Notes under the pieces: model-generated | Database searches by the model: none | What the model saw: the letters and a program-made list of their open reading frames with translations, nothing else | Told to the model about the DNA's origin: nothing | Part shown: positions 1 through 13,357 of the stretch, piece by piece | How positions within the stretch are numbered: position 1 is the first letter of the stretch | Layout: every line of letters starts with the position of its first letter | Position numbers and translations under genes: made by a program | Assembly: GCF_032854445.1 (NCBI RefSeq) | Contig: NC_088302.1 | Coordinates: 13,761,338 to 13,825,337, forward strand | Source of the DNA: Liolophura sinensis | Lineage: Eukaryota > Mollusca > Polyplacophora > Chitonida > Chitonidae | Length of the DNA: 64,000 nucleotides | Reading direction: 5' to 3'

Positions 1-1759
1 TAATGGATGATTTGGAGCGGTTGAAAGTGCCTTAACATGAGGAGTTTTAAATCATTAATCAAAGAGTACTACAAATCAAGAAATAATTAAAATGAAAAAA
101 AAGTTCAAAATAATCATTTCTGCTTCCAAGAACTTTTGAATGCTGCATTAAATGATGCTGGTTTGTAGGATTACACTGTCGTGTCATCTATTGATAGGTC
201 CATGACATTTGATTCATGCCAGCGAATTGCACCATTACAAAATTTAGGTTTAAATTATATGCCCCGGTTATCTCATGTAGAAAGTTGTTATCTGCTTTAC
301 TTAAAAGACAATGGAAGACAATCCGAGCAGATAATTCTTCAGCTAGTGCCGTATGTGTCAGTTGGGCTATGTGTGATCTTTTGATGGACGTGATCCTCAC
401 ATTTAATTAAAGCAGACACTTTTCCCCGTCTCCTATCATCTTGTCAAGGCAAGCATTATTTCCAAGCTGGATGCAAAACTGGTTTTTCAAACTGACACAA
501 GACCTATTCCTAGTTTTTGCCTTCTACGCAAACATTTGATCTGATACCGGCTGTAAAGATGATTATACATATGTCAGATATAGATGACTTGCATCACAGC
601 TAATTTGGATCTCTTATAAAAGAATTTAAGTGTCCATAGAATGCCTTTCACCATGGTTATTAAACCATGAAATTCTTTTGTTAGAGATCCGACATGGCTG
701 CAAGGGAAAGTCAGCTTCAGAAACATCAAAGTCAGGAATGCTGACACCTTCAAGCTAATGTCAACTTGTGCTAAATACGGATTCTATTTCCGGTTTGTTA
801 GCATTTTTGTCCGACTGACACAGATAGGTATAATAGATAGCTCTATCCGTAACATCTCTGCACAGAATCTGAGAAGGTATTGTTTTTAACTTTGGTCTAC
901 CACTTACCGACTGTTTGGGCGAAACCCCTGTGTATATTGAGTTACCGAATCATTGTCTGATGGCGTTACGTTTATAACCCCCCACCCGCCCCGGGGGCAG
1001 ATCTTTGTTTGTTTCCTTGGCATAGGCGACCACCAGAGAAGAATATTCCTTGGGAGTAGACTCTTTGTAACCCAAGACCATCTGCATCAAGATGTCGGAT
1101 AACTATTGCCCGGGTGCTACATACGAGACCCGTACTTTTCATCGGCGGCTTGTCTGAGATGCTTCATCACGAACAGATTACTTCTTATAGGAACACCTGA
1201 CCGGAACACCTGTCTAAGTAGTCTATTACTTTGTGTATCCACAAAATACTTCCTATAACAGAAAATATGCCGGGACGTCTAGCAGCTACTTAGGGCAAGA
1301 ATTTCGTTGGATCACTCAACATCATCTTGGAAAACTTGCCCACAAGTATTTCATGTATGCTCCTCTTCTGTGCTGAACATGCAATTGGGATGCACAGGAA
1401 GTCAATCAGATGAATAACTATCTTATATCTACTGAATAATGAAACGGCCAACAAACGGTCAAACGGTAGTATCTGAAATTAAATCTCATCTTGATCATTG
1501 GATAAGGCTAGACGATCTTGTTTTTGCAACACCAAATAAAATACAGGCCACATCTCCGTCTCAAAGCTATGACAAAGCTATTATTCTGTTATACAGACGC
1601 GTTAATCTATAAGAACAATGTAATACTAGGCCTATACAAGTACAATGTTATTGCAAATACAATGTAATTCTAAGCCTACAGAAATTGATAGTGTATCACC
1701 AATTTGTAATGTCTGTAGAGTATTACTATCGGATCACTCCCCAGCTCTCCTCAGTTCCA
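1..1759. other. No gene recognised
   Basis: AT-rich spacer with short ORFs in all frames. A coding-like minus-strand stretch at about 945-1095 (QMVLGYKESTPKEYSSLVVA) stands out but is not supported further. Confidence 0.5.
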
Positions 1760-1990
1760 ACGCAGCAGCGTAATGACCCAGAAGTCTCTCACTAATGCGG
1801 TCGCTGTGAGTTCAAGATCAGCTCATGCTGGCTTCCTCTGTGGGAAGGTCTGCCAGCAACCTGCGGATAGTCGTGGGTTTCCCCCGGGCTCTGCCCGGAT
1901 TCCTCCCACCATAATGCTGGCCGCCGTCATCTAAGTGAAATTTTCTTGAGTACGGCGTAAAACATCAATCAAATAAATAAATAAAATAAA
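1760..1990 (+). mobile_element. tRNA-headed SINE, head partly missing
   Basis: It has box B region GCTGTGAGTTCAAGATCAGC, the full body, GAGTACGGCGTAAAACATCA and an (AAATA)n tail. It lacks the box A end. Confidence 0.9.
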
Positions 1991-4383
1991 TCAGTTCCAA
2001 CGTAAATCTTGACCCGAAGTTTGAATCACCTATAAGTTACTAGGATACCCCAATGTACAGTAAACTGGGAGAAAACAAAGTTCTTTGTACTCTCATATAT
2101 ATTTATAAAATCGGTCATAACCGTCGAGGGTGGAAAAAATTTCATGCCTTGTGGTTAAAACTTACCCGTTTAGTTAAGAGGTTTAATGTAAGGTTCCAAA
2201 CATAAAATGAAGGCTCATCCAAGTGTTTACCAATTTTCGAGTGCACAGCTACATGCTTTATTCAGCAGCAACTAGCTTCTTGGGAGGTCGCAATATTTGT
2301 TGTGTCTTGGCTAAGATGTCACCTGTTGAAGCGCATATATACAAATTGTGTTTCAGATACTATGAAGAATGTTTATATGTGTGTTTCAGTGCAGAGAAGT
2401 AACAAATACGTCATTCGATTGTTTTTAGCTGCGACGTTGTGTTGTTGTTTTGTTGTGGATGGTGTTTAAATGCGCGTCACTGCTTTAGAATGCGCATCAG
2501 TCTTCTTTGCTTGTGTTAACTTACAGCGACAAATCTCATTACATTTACAGCGTACAGATAGACGTTACAAGTTCAACTTGTAACTCATAACTTCAAACCA
2601 GAATCGATAAACTAATTGTTGTGAAAGCTACAAGTTACAAGTTTGTATAATTATATGATATTTTAATGAGCATGATATTCTCAAGCTGGATTTATAAAAA
2701 ACAATTTAGAGACATTCGCCAGCCACGTAGGGGAAAAAAGGAAACGACGATATAATGTCTTTTATGATAGAAAAATGCAATTTGATTTTGAAGTCGCGGC
2801 CATCACCTGGCTTAGGTCGTTGGAAAAACAGGTCACCTGTAAACACTGACAAAAACGATAAAATCATTAACCTAAGCCATTAGGAAGAGTATATATTTAT
2901 ACATGTATATCAGTTTTATGATAAGATTCATTGACACTTTCGCTTTTCTTTTCCTTTGTCGTCAAACCTCTCTCTATCTCTATGTATTACTACACTACCA
3001 GCGATTGGCATGCTGAACATTGTGAGCATCACATGGCCAGCTTGGTTAACGGTTTTGGCATTTCTAGTTTCTAACAATTCAGGACAAACTGGGCTATAAC
3101 GGTCCTGGAATGTTTTCCTCCGATGGTTCGACGACCTGGCATCAACAAGAAGCGGGAGGTTTTCCTTAGAATTCCTGGAATGAGAGCTGAATGCAAACTA
3201 TGCATGATTTCGCCACAAATCGCTACCTTGGAGAGCGACTCGATACCAATGTATCGGCGGACGAAACTGAAATGTTTGATGGGGCGACTAGAATCTGCAG
3301 AGAATGGCAGGGAGCAAAATATTCGTACTGAGGCATATACCGCCTCTCGACATCCCCTGGGCGATGTGTTAGGGATTAATAGCTCTATCACTGTTATCAG
3401 CTATATAGAATGTTAGATATTTCCGCTTCTATACGTTACGTGAAAATGCCATTGCGTAATGCGTTAACTAAAGCATTGCATGCATGTACATGTACTTCGT
3501 GTTGAAAGTGGTTTGCCCTTTTCCAACATTCTTTTGTCCTCGGGTACTTACATACTCACTCCTTACCATGTCTCTACCAGCAAGCAGATTCGACACCATT
3601 TCCATTGCTCCAGAGAGAAGGCAGTGACTCTTCCATAAAGGCCATGCGATGAAACGCTGATAAGTAACACGTAAAAAATAAACATAATATGCGCATGCGT
3701 CACTGTATCCGACTCAGCTATATACTCAGTTATAACTGCATGAAGATATTACATGTCTAGTACATAGACATACCCACACGTTTACTTTATCGGATAACGG
3801 CAATGGATTCTTCACCAGAACAATGAGATAAAATATGTGTGAATTTATTTAAATATCACGTGTTAATATCCCTAACCATCGACATGTCATATACCACGAG
3901 TTAACCATGATGCTTGGTAAGTCAAATCCTCTCAAAGTACAACTCGATACCCCAAGGCATTTCCAGGATGCAAATATATCATTACGCAATTTTTGTGTGC
4001 TATATACCATACTGAACTAGAATTATAAGACTGACTATCTGAAAGTTTACTACGAGTGGTTAAATAACTATCAGGACCTGTTTTAGGGATTGAAAACGAA
4101 AGGCCTCTCGTGCGGCATTAACTGCCATCGTTAATGGTATTTCTCTAACATCTTCAGCCAGAAAGCATTTGTATTTTGTTGTTCTCTCTGTCTTTGAAAT
4201 TGAACACAAGGATAAAGGCTTGTAAGAAATGTGCCAATATGTGACACAGAACAGCTTTATTCTGGCATAAGTCCACATCAGCACCGGTAAAATTCGAATT
4301 TGACCATGTCTATTTTTCAAGGTAAAGCATCTTTTGGAAGAAACGTTTTTTAAAGAATGTTTCATTTATACTACCATTATTGT
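1991..4383. other. No gene recognised
   Basis: Spacer sequence. Opposed ORFs at 3071-3416 on both strands are short, mutually antisense and match nothing known. Confidence 0.5.
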
Positions 4384-4505
4384 GGGAGGAAACCGGTCAG
4401 GACCAGGGGAAAACCAGAGACCATCCAACGTACCGCCGGTGAGGAAGCCTGCATAAGCTGGATTTGAGCGGTCAGCGACCGTATTGGTAAAAGATTGTTG
4501 GGTCA
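4384..4505 (-). mobile_element. SINE, diverged internal fragment
   Basis: It has GGAGGAAACCGGTCAGGACC, AGAGACCATCC and GAAGCCTGCATAAGCTGGAT, matching the SINE body and box B region with many changes. Confidence 0.7.
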
Positions 4506-4797
4506 ATGTTCTGCACCAGAGAAACGTTTGAAATAGATTTTACTACATCTAAGTATCATTGTTGGACGGATGTGAAATTATGCAAATATTCTTCTTCTGA
4601 GGGGAAAGCTTGTCAAGACCGATGGTTTATACTTGGGGTAGAAACTTGAAATGTAGAAATGAAAACAGAACCCAAATTATTACAGTGTTAAAATTCACGT
4701 ACGCCTCTTCAAGATATCCAAAGAAAACTTTTAGATAGATCTTCTAATATACATAAGTATCAACAGCGGACGGAGATCAAATTGTACAAATATGTTT

Positions 4798-4846
4798 CTT
4801 CTTATCGAAGACAACTCACAACACCAATGGTTTAACTGGGTCTTTG
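4798..4846 (+). repeat. Left arm of perfect 49-bp inverted repeat
   Basis: The sequence (containing GACAACTCACAACACCAATG) is the exact reverse complement of 5523-5571. A diverged direct copy of the wider unit lies just upstream at about 4527-4660 (TATGCAAATATTCTTCTTCT, GATGGTTTATACTTGGGGTA). Confidence 0.9.
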
Positions 4847-5522
4847 CCGTGAGTTGAAAGTAAGGGTTTATGACGCGTGGTATGCTCGCTACTATGTATA
4901 GCCGAGTTCATGGACTAACGAGAACTGGCGTAAATGGATCCAAAGCACTTAACTCAACTAACGATTGCTGGCTCCTCAGAAACAGATTCCAAACCTTAAT
5001 AAGAAGTGTCAAGTGAAATGCGCAAAAGATTCGGGACTTGTGTCCGAATAAACACCATTTTGCGAGCTAATCTGTGGCATCGGGATGAGCGGTGTGGAAT
5101 CCCAACTATGGGAAATAAACACATACTAATTGTGCAATAAATTTTCGCGTTTTTCCTTCTTTGATTGATTTATTGATAAAATACCACTTGGCTAAACCAC
5201 ATCTGATATACCCTTAACTGTTATGACAGAACCTTCACAACGAGTTTACGTTTCAATTCTTTGTAACTCACTTCCATGCCACGGATTTAAATTAGTGTAA
5301 AAATTATTAACAGATATGGACGAATCCATACCGAACCTATCTGTCTTATATACACTGATATTTTGTGTCACAGAAGGATGTCATATTGAATCTCAGCAGA
5401 CTAATAATAGAATAAGAATAAGAATCGACTAGGCCTAGAAGATAATTAATGTACATTAATCTGAAAGATTCATTTATTGAACATATAGGTGTGACGATTT
5501 CAATAGGCATCGTGGCCTCCGT

Positions 5523-5571
5523 CAAAGACCCAGTTAAACCATTGGTGTTGTGAGTTGTCTTCGATAAGAAG
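5523..5571 (-). repeat. Right arm of perfect 49-bp inverted repeat
   Basis: It is the exact reverse complement of 4798-4846, 676 bases away, and directly abuts a SINE fragment. Confidence 0.9.
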
Positions 5572-5581
5572 GTCTTCTATA

Positions 5582-5728
5582 AGAAGGTCTGCCATCAACC
5601 TGTGGATGGTAGTAGGTGCCCCCAGGCTCCTCCCACCATAATGCGGCTCGCCGTCGTATATATGAAATATCCTTGAGTACGGCATAAAGCAACAATCAAA
5701 TAAATAAATAAACAAATAAATAAATAAA
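5582..5728 (+). mobile_element. SINE, 5'-truncated
   Basis: It starts in the body (GGTCTGCCATCAACCTGTGG) and ends in a long (AAATA)n tail. It abuts the 49-bp inverted repeat arm. Confidence 0.85.
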
Positions 5729-7000
5729 GCAATAGGCATCACACGTTATTACCACATAAACGCCTTAACCCCAAGCTTCCAATGAAAATAATTTTCGTGT
5801 GCGTAAAAATGGAAGGAGTATCCATAATTCCGCTTAACCCATGGGTAAGAGCCAAATAAGTATCGTGTTGATAAAGTATAATCCCATGTGGGATATATGA
5901 TCATCAATCAAAGCACAACGGATATGCATATTTCTGAATATCGAGAAGCAACTTTAAAACTAGCAATGTGCACGATTTAGATACTGCATGATTGAGTGGA
6001 TGCTCCTGGGCCATTTCTGTGTCTTTTGAAAATAAATCTTCAAACTTCAAGCCCCATCCCAACCAGCGGCAACAACATTTGCATCTGTGACCCCAGTCGT
6101 TATCCACAAATAAAATTTCAAGGTAAAATATTTTCGTTAACATTTTGTATAATTGTTAATTATGTATCATTAATCTACCATCAGTGAAACAAGACAGAAT
6201 TTCTCTGATCAGTTTTAGTGTTTTCGAACAAATGCAAAGCATCTTTTGAAACAGGTTATATGTAACAGTCAGTTAACACAATTTCTTGTTTCTTAATTTT
6301 ATTAACATTCTAGCCTAATGAATTAGCTATGGGTCGCCCAAACCACTAATTCAGGGTGAATTTTACAGCAAATTGTGCATGAAGTTTGGAATGTGAATGT
6401 AAAGGGTATATGTTTTCCGGTCGCGATATAGTTTTGAGGAATCCGGTGAAGGAATTTCATATTGGAATGTCCGAGGCAACGCTAAGAGGGGCGGAGCGGT
6501 TAAGAGGGAAGCTAAGAGGAAATGTGTGCCTGCAGCGATAAATATGATCATCATACAAATTCCACGCGTTCTGAAGGAGAGCTGCAATAAAGCTACATCT
6601 CGAGGGTGAGAGGAATTGAGATGTGGGGAAGAGGGACAACGTTATCTCACGAATGAATGAAAGCTTCCTTTATGAAGCTCGGATGTCGTCCGATCGAGAT
6701 GCAATAAAGCTGAAAAGATGCTTCAAACTAAAGAACCCTTAACTATGTGGTAAAAGAGAACTTTCACGACGTTGCTGTTTGGCTTTAAACAGCCCGGGGA
6801 CAAGCGGATTTCTGGTCTGAGATGGGGGATAAAGATACAAAAATTGTGTTACAATATCTAAAACAGAAGATTCTGTAGAACCACAGGCTGCAGAATGTAA
6901 CCGGTTTTGTACATGTAAATATCTATTCCACGTGAAACGTTTTGATGGTAAATTCACCACTAAATATTACAAACTCAATACAAAATCTAGACTTAATCAA
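5729..7000. other. No gene recognised
   Basis: Spacer with short opposed ORFs; no motifs or repeats identified. Confidence 0.5.
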
Positions 7001-7204
7001 CGCCCTCGGTGGCCGCTGGGTTGGCCTGCTAGCGTAGCACAATTGCCGAGGGGGCTCTCACAAATCGCTGTGAGTTCAAGTTCAACTCATGCCGGCTTCC
7101 TCTCTATTCATGCGAAATAAGGTCTGTAACCAACCTGCGGAGTGTCGTGGGTTTTCCTTGAACTGTGCCCGATTTCCTCCCACCATAATGCTGGTCGTCG
7201 TCAG
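7001..7204 (+). mobile_element. SINE, 3'-truncated
   Basis: The head CGCCCTCGGTGGCCGCTGGG, box B GAGTTCAAGTTCAAC and the body to CATAATGCTGGTCGTCGTC are present. The tail is missing. Confidence 0.85.
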
Positions 7205-10034
7205 TTTTCCGCCAGAACTCTATAACTATTTTTTGGGCTAGGGATAAACCACCGACCTTTGGCAACTCACGAATTCTCACGTGTCACACAATATTGGTGG
7301 AAGGCAAGTGGATTTCGCTATAATAGGTGTTTAAGTTTGGAGTGGTATGGTTTGGAGCTGCGAAGCTTACTCACTGAGATACACCTCTCTCATATATTTT
7401 TAATGATATCATTGTTATGTATTACTATTTGCTGCTGATTTCCTGCACCAACAACTTGTTAATTACCCTTCTACATAGGCATACGTACCCTTTATAGACT
7501 TATATCTTCTATATAGACACATGTTTCTTCTTTATATATTGATATACATGTATCAGTCATTCAATTCTTAAAAAAACAAATCGGAGCCTAAAAGCCTTCC
7601 TTTTATGTATTTTTCTTTCATTCACGAGACGGTGGTCTAGACTGATTCAAGCAATGGCAAGAGGAAAACCTTGTTTCATTTAGCGATATCAACGTGGCGG
7701 AACGTGCTTTCGCACGAGTCACGCTGTGAGTTGAACATATTACAAAATGCTGTTGTAAACTTTATTGTTTGGCTTCTTTTTGCATTTGACGAAATGCCCA
7801 CCAACTGGTTGAACTCCTGGATTCGAGCCTTTACCTGTTTCACAGACAGAAGCTTTTCTTTTACCAGGTCTACATATATCTGATCTAAGAGTATATACCC
7901 TTTTCAACCTTTGAAGTATTTATACCCAAGAATATTTAAAGACTTGACATTTGTGAGATTCACTCTGCCCACCTATCAGGAAGGGAAAAGATCTGGGCAT
8001 GCATGCACTGAATGAGTGTGTGCCTCTGTACATAAAAGTGCATATTGATGTAGAATTTTAAATTATTGCTACGGCCAAGAAGACCCAGGAAAAGAAAGAA
8101 TCTGTACACCTGAAGTGTAAGTTTACGCCCTTTCAGCAGTACATATAATTAGGTTACTTTCCATGTCATTTGCCTTGAAAACTGTAATAAAAAGGTTCGA
8201 TGGCTTGGACACTTAATATTATGCGCATAGTCTTTGTCGTTATTTGGACTATCTCATATGTTTATATCTCCGTAAGACAGTTTTAAACGTTTCGGAAAAT
8301 AACTTATAACTCGATTGCATGGTGGATAGTTTCAGACAAGGTGGTAATTTGACATTTCACTCAGTATGTACTCAGATTTAGGTCAAACCGTTTTTACAAC
8401 TTGTAGTACGTGACTCACGAATGTCGCCAACACTTGAACCCTTTGCCAGTGTCTGGGTGGCAGTAACTCATTCAAACCGATCGTCTACTTGAACTCAACT
8501 AAAAACCCATAATAAATCAAAAGGGCTGCTTTTAACTGACATTTTTGACAAAAAAATAAAATGCAACTGATATCGAGTCATGTCTTTTCTTCAAAAGCTC
8601 CAACAAAAACATCTCTCTTGAATGAAAAGGAAAAACTCTTAAACACATCAAACAGATCAAAACTGGCGTTTCTCAAAACAATTATCTGGCCTATAAAAGC
8701 AGTGGCCACACATGCATTGTATACACCCATGCACGCATGCAGTGAACCTGCAATGGCATGTCGCTGAATATGAACTATACGGCACACATGTATCGTTAAC
8801 CAAAAAGCAATCGTACAACAGTGTTGTAGATCGTTACAACGTGTAGAATTAGTAAGCTGGTTTCAAAGAAATTTAAAATCTGGCGACAATATCACATTAG
8901 ACACCATTTCAGGATGAGTGAAAGACCTATATACACAATACATGTTTGACTGTTAATGAATTTGCTTTAAACACTCATGTGCATTGTTTAAATAACATGA
9001 CTGATGTAAACATTGACTGACAAATGTGCAGAAAAGCTGTAGTTCATTAGAATCAATCAATCAATGAATAATTTAATTAACAGTTGAAGCACGATATCAT
9101 GTTAACTCGTATTGAAGTTGCTGACAGAAAATACATCTTTATAGACATCAACTCTTCGTTAGCAAGCACGCTGACATTGCAAAAACGTATGCTTAGAATT
9201 CTTTCAATATTTAGCATTCTTTTACCACTTTAGTATAAGGGCTAATCTGATTAGAACACTGTGGTGTAAGTTCAGAGTTTGTGGCGGTAGAACTGAGGCA
9301 ACATGGCCATGTGATGATGTAAGGCGGCTTTACATCGCCGCACAATCTGGTATAAGCCGCCATGCTACAACCATAAAAAGATACGGTAGAAGTCATTCTC
9401 AAGAGTATCGTGTCGTGTCACATACTTTATAGGCTTGGATGTCATTATATCACGCTGAACAACAGCGAACGTTTTTTGAACTAAGGGTTTCCTCTACTCG
9501 AATCTGACACTTTGTAGGGGTTTACAGAGTTGTTTTACACCCTGTGGACTTGAACTGGTCATGACCTCAAGCACGCATACTCAATCTTCATTTGCTTGCA
9601 CAGAAAAAATGTGAGTGAGAATGATTACTGTATTCAGTTTTTGTGGGAAAATTTATTGTTATGATATAGCTGTATTGAATACAGAAGAATGTAAATGTGG
9701 GTCAACGTAACCCGAACAGTGTAATCTAAAAAGCAAGGAGCCATAAAAAAGTACAATTATTATAACTGTGTATGGCTCAAATACCACTGAAACCAGGACC
9801 CGTTCAAGAAAATACTACTCTCCTTATGTAGAGGACCGTAGCAGTAAGTCTTCTCGACCTCTGATGAAAAGCCCGCACATCTCGCATACGTTGACGTAAA
9901 CATAGCTATTTAACATAATCCTGCCCGACCATTGGAAACGACTCTACTATCTCCTGGCGGGAAGTCGTATACGGTAAATGACAACTGACATGCGCAGACA
10001 CCAATAGATCTATATACGACAATAATGCGATTCG
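7205..10034. other. No gene recognised
   Basis: AT-rich spacer. The last 200 bases are more GC-rich and could hold the promoter of the 90-codon ORF at 10035. Confidence 0.4.
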
Positions 10035-10307
10035 ATGGCCACGCCAAAGAAATGGAAAGATTGTGTGGATTTCAAAGTTTACTGTAGAATTTGTTTAGCA
10101 CAACTAGTATCCAAAGTGAATAATCGTGATGTGACAGTCCAAACGCGTGATTTGAAGACGGAAAGCAAGACTTCTAAGGAGCTCCTGGACGCTCACCACT
10201 TCGTCTTCCCAGACGCTGTTGTGGTAAAAGGAGAGGGCTATGTCTGCATGCCATATTCCGTGAGATTAAATGAATTGAAAACGGCCATTCGGAAAGAGAA
10301 CCTATAG
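10035..10307 (+). CDS. Hypothetical 90-aa protein or first exon, possible zinc-binding domain
   Basis: The ORF begins MATPKKWKDC and contains YCRICLAQLVSK near the start and GYVCMPYSVRLNEL near the end. The spacing of a C-x2-C pair, a middle segment, then a C-x2-x position followed by a helical Leu-rich end resembles the small N-terminal zinc-binding domains of many invertebrate genes. Here the expected fourth cysteine would be a tyrosine (C-M-P-Y). It may be a real first exon, a single-exon gene or a relic. No downstream exons were recognised. Codon use looks coding-like, but nothing else confirms expression. Confidence 0.35.
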   Translation: MATPKKWKDCVDFKVYCRICLAQLVSKVNNRDVTVQTRDLKTESKTSKELLDAHHFVFPDAVVVKGEGYVCMPYSVRLNELKTAIRKENL

Positions 10308-10737
10308 GTTAGGACGGTCTGGTGTAGAGAGACTACAAGCCTACCTAGGTGGCCTCTGGCTTGAAAAAAAAACACCCTCATAAAATTGTATCGACGTCAA
10401 CCCCTGAACAGAAAGAGTTTTTTAGACCACGAAGAAAAATATTCTCGCAATGCTTAATAATTTGGCGAGACGATGAACAGATTAAAAAGTGGACGTTTGA
10501 AAGTATCCATTAAGTGCAGTGGGCAATAAAATACCGTCAGCTCAAAAGTATTTTTAAATCTTTTTTTCTTACAAGAAAAATATGATGACCCCTTAGACAT
10601 ACTGAGGTAGATGCATTCCGTAAGTTTTCTAAAGATATGCTACACACAATAGATGACAATGACATAGGAAAAGCTTATTATGCCTTGTATGCAGATGATC
10701 TTTCCTTTTACATGTGGAGAGTCCTGTAATATGGTGT

Positions 10738-10772
10738 GTTTAACCTGGGACTATGATAGTCCTAGGTTAAAC
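10738..10772. repeat. 35-bp near-perfect palindrome (16-bp arms, 3-base loop)
   Basis: GTTTAACCTGGGACTA, then TGA, then TAGTCCTAGGTTAAAC. A single mismatch breaks the stem. Its role is unknown; it may be the relic of a foldback element. Confidence 0.85.
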
Positions 10773-10990
10773 ATATACATATATGCATTGGTTTAGAACA
10801 AAAGACATCAGAGTGAGAATGCATCTGTAATGTGAAAGTATTGCACTGATAATGTGTACAGGTGAGCTAGGTTTTTTTTCATATGTGGAAATCCAAATGT
10901 TACCAAAGTAAACCGATTTCATATTCGCTGTTTCGTGTTTTCCGTTGTGTCAGTGTCTTCTGTTTATCTAACATTCCCATCCTGTTACTT

Positions 10991-11080
10991 TATTTATTTA
11001 TTGGATTGGTGTTTTATGCCGCACTCAAGAATATTTCACCTATACGACGGCGGCCAGCGTTATGGTGGGAGGAAACAGGG
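10991..11080 (-). mobile_element. SINE, 3' fragment
   Basis: It has tail TTTATTTATTGGATTGGTG, then TTTATGCCGCACTCAAGAA and CGACGGCGGCCAGCGTTATG. It ends at a 30-bp tandem repeat. Confidence 0.85.
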
Positions 11081-11088
11081 TGCCCACA

Positions 11089-11173
11089 GTCCTTGAAAAA
11101 TACAAGTTCGTTTTGAAAGTCCTTAAAAAAGACAAATACTCCTGGAAAGTCTTTGAAAATACTAGTTTGTCCC
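11089..11173 (+). repeat. 30-bp tandem repeat, about 2.8 units
   Basis: The units start AGTCCTTGAAAAATACAAG, AGTCCTTAAAAAAGACAAA and AGTCTTTGAAAATACTAG at 30-base spacing. They directly follow a SINE fragment. Confidence 0.6.
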
Positions 11174-12254
11174 GAACATAAATATTGTCTGCTGACCGCC
11201 GAGTCTGTATATCGGGAACTCGCTGATAATTCTCCCATAATCTGGGCTTCCGCTCGCACTAGCCATTGTCTCAAATTTAGAACAATTTTTAGAAATGGCG
11301 ATAAAATTTGAAAAAATACAAATGTTTTTGGCGAGAAATTTATTTACTTAAGAAAAGATACAAACGTTAAACAAAATCTATCATGAGCTTTTTCTGTTTT
11401 TTTTTTGTCAGATTTTTGCAAGTTTTCTTATGAAATTAATCCACTTACTTTAATTTCGAACGACCTCATCACGGCGAAACAACAACAACAACACAGTTGT
11501 ATGACGACATAAATCTACACAGGGGGTTCAGCATTGTTGCAAGTTGACTTACATTAAATAACGCTTGAAATCATTTTTGTTAAATAACGAATGAGAATTT
11601 TGGGGGATGCCTTTCATCGCCAATTGTAAAAAAAAATTATCAAGGGAAAAAAATCAAGGCAGAGTTACACCTGTAAATGAAGTTACCTCCAATTAAAAAT
11701 TTAAACTTTTCCACTTAATAAACTATTTCTTGGGGATCCGAAGTAAATTAAATGTTTCAGATGTGCCGTTACATAAATGTGTACGCCGTCTGGTTTTCTC
11801 CTGTCAGACTGTGTTACTCCTATGTACTGATCATAGTGTTGCATTTAAATAAACTGAATTTACAAATTAAATTCGTAACAAATTCTTCTGATAGAGGCAG
11901 TTACATTTTACTAGGATCCTACAGATAGGTTGAAAAAAGGATTGATTTTTAAAAAAAAAAAAACACATACACGCCGCCAAGCATTTGTCCATTATATTGA
12001 GGGCAATTGTTCTACATGTAACGTTTGATAGGCTCCAGATATAGCTGGAAGAGACCAAACTGATTCTAGCAGCTACACCAAGGCAGATAAAAACGAATTA
12101 CAGAAGGATATAATTTGCACCATGGTATGCTTGAACTAGCCTTGAAAATGACCAAAAACTCCCGGAAAACTTCTTGAAAACCCCTTGAATTTCGTTTTCA
12201 TAAACCTGTATGAACCCTGGGAAACCTTGCAGAGCCCTGAGGGAACCTACCCAT

Positions 12255-12410
12255 CCTGTTAAAGCAGTCTAAGACCAATTTGTCTTGCACATTTCATGGT
12301 GTGCATTTCAGTGCATCAAATGTGGGAAGGTTTGCCAGCAACTTGCCAAATGTTGGTGATTTACATCAGGCACTTTGGTTTCCTCCACTGTTAAAACATT
12401 CTTCAGTGTG
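12255..12410 (+). mobile_element. Diverged SINE-like fragment
   Basis: GTGGGAAGGTTTGCCAGCAA, CTTGCCAAATGTTGGTGATT and GGCACTTTGGTTTCCTCCAC resemble the repeats at 34790 and, more loosely, the main SINE body. Confidence 0.4.
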
Positions 12411-13357
12411 TCGTTCGAGGGCGGTCAAATACATAAACCTGGTAAAATCTAGTACACAGGTGTTTAATACCGCTTGGTCACGCTGTTTCTCTTTCATGTT
12501 TTCATGCAGTAGCTCATTATTTTCGACACTTGGTTCTGGCAAAGCACTGACCAGAACAATTATACATACATGTAGAAATAAATTATGGCTAAATGAAACC
12601 CTCTCTACAGCGGGTTAATTCCACCTTTACTCCACCCCATCACCAACAGCTTCTACATGTATCAAAGTTATTTTTGACAGCAGGGTACAGGTCATCGCTC
12701 TGTGAGTGATGAACTTCCAATTCCTAGCACATGATGTGGAGGATCAGTTCAGGCTGTTGAGAATTTTCTTGCTTTCATTGTGACAATAAGTGATGCTTCA
12801 AGGGTTCACTGAAGACCACCTGTCTTCTAACTATTTGGAATACAAGCCTGAGAGTAGTTAAGTAGAGTGGTTAATTTCAGGTTTTTTCCAACACTAAAAC
12901 TGACAACTGGCCACTGTACAAGTGAAAACTTTTGAGTATGGTGTTCAAAAATCAATGAAAAATATAAACCTGATACCCACTGATCAGTTCACAGGGTCAC
13001 AAAATATTTGTATAGCTTATGATTTAATTTAAACTACCATAAATACTGGTTCTACTTCGAAATTAAGTAAACCACATACATGTAAATGGGCATACAGTAT
13101 CTGCAGAATATTAGATGGTCTAGACAATTTAGTGAAGCTTAAAAGTTACTCAATCTGGAAAAAGGCCTTACCACCATCGCAATGGTGTTTCTATGCATGC
13201 ATAGTCTTAATACATTAAAAGGTTGATGTTTATTGTACGAAGCCTTAGCCTGATTAATGAATAATTTTCTTCTAGTGTACATGTAAGAGATCAACATGTA
13301 TACCAAAATGCCATAGCTTGAGTTTTATTACAAGAATATTAACTATTTCAAAAAATG
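12411..13357. other. No gene recognised
   Basis: AT-rich spacer without clear repeats. Confidence 0.5.

Noticed and set aside
945-1095. Coding-like minus-strand reading (QMVLGYKESTPKEYSSLVVA)
   Set aside because: It is short, with stops just upstream and no family recognised; kept only as a note.
3071-3416. Two opposed ORFs of about 100 codons
   Set aside because: They are mutually antisense, without motifs and within the size expected by chance for the window.
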